A stretch of DNA of 64,000 nt from Zantedeschia hybrid cultivar. Its lineage: Eukaryota > Streptophyta > Magnoliopsida > Alismatales > Araceae. Shown here one piece after another: positions 59,638 through 64,000 of this stretch (position 1 is its first letter; the number at the start of each line of letters is the position of its first letter). Location of the stretch: contig JARZZO010000014.1 in assembly GCA_030544215.1 (NCBI GenBank), positions 12,496,234 to 12,560,233 of the forward strand, given 5' to 3'. The notes under the pieces were generated by a model. That model saw only the letters and a program-made list of their open reading frames with translations. It did no database searches and was not told the origin of the DNA. A program made the translations under genes and the position numbers.

Positions 59638-60432
59638 AGGTTTTGGTTGCTTGTGGAACACTACTAAACGGCGGTTGGCATGGACACCGCTATTGAGTTT
59701 TGACACGCTGGGGTGATGCCCGGTTTGGGAAGGGTTTGGATGTCACGTAATCATGATATATCCTTACGGCAGCAACGTACGGGTCCGGTACGTCTCAACA
59801 TGCACAGCTGAGATTTGCATGCCGGTGAGAGGGAAAGGGTCTGGCATCTGGATGTTTGCTTTCCTTCTTTATATCGGTTTGGATATCACTCAACACCCAT
59901 GGTTGGACTTTTGCTTGTGAAGAATATAATGGCCTTAAAAAATTATATGTAAAAAGATTCTTGCATGTTAAACTACGTTAGTTAGAGGCACAAACCGCAC
60001 ATCTCTCTCTCTCTCTCTCCTCTTTTTGTAATATTGAGAGATCATGTCTACCATATGGGAATATTGGATAATACCAGTTGAGATCAATCTATTCAAGATT
60101 CTAAGGGGTCCGTGTTTCTCATGTGTGATGCCGTGTGAGTTCTATTAATCAAACATCTCTTTCACACGCGATGATCGATGAAACTGAGCAACATGGCCAA
60201 GTAAGTTTGGACTCAACGGTATGAACTTTCTCCTTAGAGGACAGATCCTAAGATCAAATCTTATCTTATAAACTTATGAGGCTTAGATCAGTCTCACCCC
60301 TACAAGTGGCAAAATCGACGAAGAATATAATCACCCTGAGGAATGCGAAACAACTAAGATGGTGTGAAAAATGTCTTCTTAAAAAGGAAAAGATTATATC
60401 TTGTTTGTCCAGATTCCAACTCTTATATTGAA

Positions 60433-60433
<1 letters not shown>

Positions 60434-60508
<75 letters not shown>
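60434..60508. repeat. Long (TA)n microsatellite
   Basis: About 37 uninterrupted AT units, about 0.8 kb upstream of the TATA box of the zinc-finger gene. Confidence 0.97.
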
Positions 60509-60512
<4 letters not shown>

Positions 60513-61635
60513 TGACCACTAATCTAACCACTAGTTAAAAATAAAAAGAAAGAAATGGAGTACTAGTTATTTATGCCCATGGCATGGAATTCTAATTGTG
60601 GGCCTCTCTCTCCCTCTTCTTCTAGAAAGCGAGAAGTTTCGCAACTGGGCGTAGCTTCCTGGAGTTAGACGAACCAGAGGGAAGAGGGCGAGTCAGCAAA
60701 AGCGTTCCCCTCCGAGGTGAAGGGTCTGGATACATAACATCACCAACGGAAACGGAGGGAGACCAAAACGGAGCAGCTCAGCACGGCTGCAAAAGGCGAC
60801 TCGGCAGGCCATTTCCGGCCCGTGCGTACATACTGAACCCAGTGCTACGCGGTTCTAGCTAGTCCCAGTCTTCATGCTCACCTTCTCGCACCAAACCTTA
60901 GCTACAAACTAAACGCCTCTGACTTTCCAAATGGGGCACTCGTGCGATCCCTGCATGCAACTACCTACGTGCGTACGTATCGCTGCATCCACCATGTGCT
61001 CCACCGTCCAGTATTTGGACAACTTAATTATTATTCTTACACCTTAGAATAAATGAAGTACATCTTTTCATAATGTTGAGTAGACGGAATTCAGTAAATG
61101 CTGAATAGCCATCTAAGGTTGGATCACGATTTTATTCAGTTCCGGATGTTACGAAAAAAAAAAAAAAAAAATCTTCCATTCCGTGTTTAATATCACAAAT
61201 TAAATCTTCTTGTAGAATTTAACCGGCCTCTCTACGTAGCTAAATGAGATCGTGACTTGGCTCTGAGTTCGACTTATAGATATTTTAAGAGATGTGACGA
61301 TGAGTGCTTAGAGTACGTACTGCCTAGAAGGACATTAACAGACCTGCAATTTAACTGATTACGGTGACTCTATTAACGAAGAGACTATAGTTAAGCTCGA
61401 ATTTTAGCTTAGTCAGACGAAGCGTTGGGTGGACGAACACATGCATGTACCACAGGTTTGGCTAATTTGTGTACTTTATCACATGGCTGTTGATAAAATT
61501 GATGGATGTGATATTTAATAATGTTGATATAATGACAACCTGCACCGATGTCTATAATTTCTTCCTACTGTTTACTACTAAAAATACTCTGCTCCACTCA
61601 GACTGAACCAAACATTTGATGTAATGGGTCTCCCG

Positions 61636-61750
61636 TTAAAAAAGAGTCCGGATCCTCTATGGCCACCTGGGGACCGTAGAGCCTCAGTAAGGTTACTGAG
61701 GCTCTACAGTCCGCAGGGAACCGCGGAGGATCTCAAGTCCTTAAAAAAAG
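61636..61750. mobile_element. Foldback MITE, about 95 bp, with target duplication
   Basis: The core GTAGAGCCTCAGTAA (61,676-61,690) pairs perfectly with 61,693-61,707 across a 2-base gap. Outer arms pair less perfectly and end in GATCCTC (61,651-61,657) / GAGGATC (61,726-61,732). The element is flanked by TTAAAAAAG (61,636) and TTAAAAAAAG (61,741), an A-rich target duplication. The whole unit would transcribe into a long hairpin. Confidence 0.82.
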
Positions 61751-64000
61751 GTTACTAAAGACTAAGCTACCTCCAGATTACTACAGCACTCTTGCAGTCA
61801 AACTTCCATTCTTCGGTCACAGCTTTTATATATATATCCCTGTCACTATAATTGTTTTATGTACTGTTACAGATGCTATTTGAGAGAATGTGTGACATAA
61901 GTGTAGAACACCCCTTCTTATATATATTGGTTCTGAAATGGAACCGGATTCACACAACAAGAGAGTTATGGTACGGTTCTCCAGTGTGAACTGTGAAAGC
62001 GACGGCCTGTATTGTACTAACGTCTTCCCGGCCCCTAGCTAGTCTCTTATGTCACCATGAAGAATTTAGGTGCAGGCAGGTGGAGAAGATTCTAATGCAT
62101 CCTAATTAAGCTTTTCTTTAACTCTTTAAACGATACTGATTAGGTGGGTCTTTTTCCTACCTTAATTTGGAATTGTAGAGAGAAAGAGAGCGAGCAACTA
62201 CCATTAAGACTTAATTCCTATGTTGAAAGAGGCCTTGTCGACCCAACTTCCACGAGGTTTCGTGTGGTGTTCTTTTTTTCAAGCCTCTTTAAGATAAAGA
62301 GTGAGAAAGATTGAAACATGCACCTAGAATCTGCTGGAGCGGAAAGCTATACGTCTCTCTAAACGCCGGTGTGTTTACATCTATCTAACCTAGCTATCCC
62401 GGATAACAAATAGAGTTGGTAAAGGATAAGCTCTTGACCAAACTCTCAATGTTAAAGTCCACGACTCTTTATGTATATTGTACGCAGGCAACATCTTCAC
62501 CTACAGTTTACATAGGACTCTTTACCACGTTCAACCTCCGATAGCCACCACCCCTCTCCCTGTCTCACTCCGAGTTGAAGAGTCCGGATGAGCTAACGAA
62601 GGAAAGGGATGTGCATGGTGTGCCAATATATCAAGAATAATGCACTTGCTGCACAGCATGAGATGTAGCCCACGTTTTTTAATTTTTTGAATTTTTTTAT
62701 AATTGGTTTTATCGTGTTCCGAGTGCAGATCATCTACGGTCTTCGGCGGACAGTAGACGATTAATAAAAAAAAGGAAGAGAATATTTTCCGACCATGCAA
62801 CCCTTCTCCAAAGGACGACTCAAAAATATGATAAGACTCGTAATTAAAAAAAGTAAAAAAAATAAAAATTATTATTTCAGCTACTCAATCTACCTATCGG
62901 ACGACCGCCTACTTACGATGTGCAGCAAGTGGGGTTGATATATCAATATGAGACCAAAATGGAGCAGCATTACGTGGGTGGAAAACGTGCATCGGCACGT
63001 TGTTTTGGAGTAGCACGGGGGTTGCTGGTCCGAGTCCGCTGCCCACATTTTCACACCCAACTCACAGAAAACTGGAACTCTCTTACCTTCCAAATTGGGG
63101 ACACGTGCGAGACTTCGGAGTGCCCCGTGCCGGCCCATCCATAATCCCAGCCGTCCATTTTCGGACATGATCGTCTTCTTAGGAGTTATGCTTGGACAGT
63201 CATGAATTATTTTACAGTACTGTTTTTTATTTTGACTTTAAATTCAAACCTATCAAAAACTCAAACTTGATATTTCAAATCAAAATCAGTGATTGTAAAA
63301 TAATAAATTAAAAAATCGTCTATTTTAGAATTGCTGATAAACCAAATGATCCTATTGACACATATGGGTGCAGAGGCTTGACAATTATATATAGTTGCCT
63401 GGATAAGATAACAACTGGTTTAGGTTAATGATGTCAGCTATATTAGTGGAAGAGGTTATAGGTTAAAATCTTATCATCGGTAAACGAAAGCTTGGATATA
63501 TCCTCTTGAACTGTATTAGTAAGATACTTAATTTGTGCTTTCTTAATAAAATATGTCCCTCTTTAGACGATAGTTCTATCAATTTTTGATGTGATATCTT
63601 ACGTTCTTACTGCCTCGCTTCCTTTAGTCAAACTTCCGTTCCAAGACTCGGGCGCCTTCTTAGGTATCATCAGCTTATCCACTATTATTATAATTAGATG
63701 CAAGGGAGTACAATGCCTGAGGTAATAATATTAACTAGAATCTCCTTTGCTTAAATCATACAGCTGGTATCGGACGGACTCACCTTGATAGGATAATGCC
63801 ATATATTTTAATCTCATTCATTAATTAAAAGACTGTCAGATAATTTGATCCTACAATCTTTGACAAAGAGGCATTAAGTATAATTTAACATATCATTTTA
63901 TGTGACCAGATGTTAGCACTTTAATTTCAATAGTACTTTCTAATTAAATATTATCGGATGATTTTCAATGAATATGACAGAAGAAATTAACTATAAGAAA

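Larger units (their letters stand above)
59640..64000. other. Intergenic region upstream of the ZAT-type gene
   Basis: No gene is recognised to the right window edge. Contents seen are a CT run at 60,003-60,019, a long TA microsatellite at 60,434-60,508, a foldback MITE at 61,636-61,750 and scattered A/T homopolymers (an 18-base A run near 61,154). Short ORFs at 62,531-63,168 have no supporting features. Confidence 0.55.

Noticed and set aside
58947..59696. Long plus-strand ORFs over the zinc-finger gene
   Set aside because: They are antisense shadows of a GC-rich exon; only the minus strand shows finger and EAR motifs.
62531..63168. Minus-strand ORFs near the right edge as a gene
   Set aside because: Short, without motifs, codon bias or splice context.

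Overview
The window looks like nuclear DNA of a flowering plant, most likely a monocot. Genes are interrupted by long GT-AG introns, first exons are very GC-rich and later exons AT-richer, and both the retrotransposon families and the tRNA-derived SINE are plant types. The species cannot be fixed from sequence alone; a non-grass monocot such as a palm is a guess.

Layout. (1) 1-17,632 is the 3' part of a Ty3/gypsy element of Tat type, cut by the left window edge. A complete Ty1/copia element (972-10,449) with 1,577-bp LTRs and AGTTC target duplications sits inside its pol gene. After pol the gypsy element has ten copies of a 73-bp tandem repeat, a decayed intron-containing gene on the opposite strand, and a 1,054-bp 3' LTR. 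(2) 18,668-26,816 (minus) is a five-exon pectate lyase (PL1) gene. Its intron 4 holds an Au-type SINE. Its intron 1 holds a small inverted-repeat element split by a solo LTR of the same gypsy family. (3) 29,781/29,811-38,176 (plus) is a three-exon ankyrin-repeat/PGG membrane protein of the ITN1 type, with a repeat-filled 6.3-kb first intron and two upstream ORFs. (4) 40,450-49,918 (plus) is a seven-exon, membrane-anchored UDP-glucuronate decarboxylase (UXS). Its first intron has AT-AC ends and a U12-type branch site. (5) 52,150-55,530 is a dead hAT transposase. (6) 58,926-59,459 (minus) is an intronless two-finger C2H2 repressor of the ZAT type with an EAR motif. The rest is AT-rich intergenic DNA with two long TA microsatellites and a foldback MITE.

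The host genes are unrelated neighbours, not a cluster: two concern the cell wall (pectin cleavage, UDP-xylose supply) and two concern stress signalling or transcription. The most unusual structure is in the copia leader. Four identical 20-nt hairpin heads each sit on a different but self-complementary basal stem just upstream of gag, and two further sets of repeated hairpins lie upstream. This looks like selected RNA structure that is not explained by coding.
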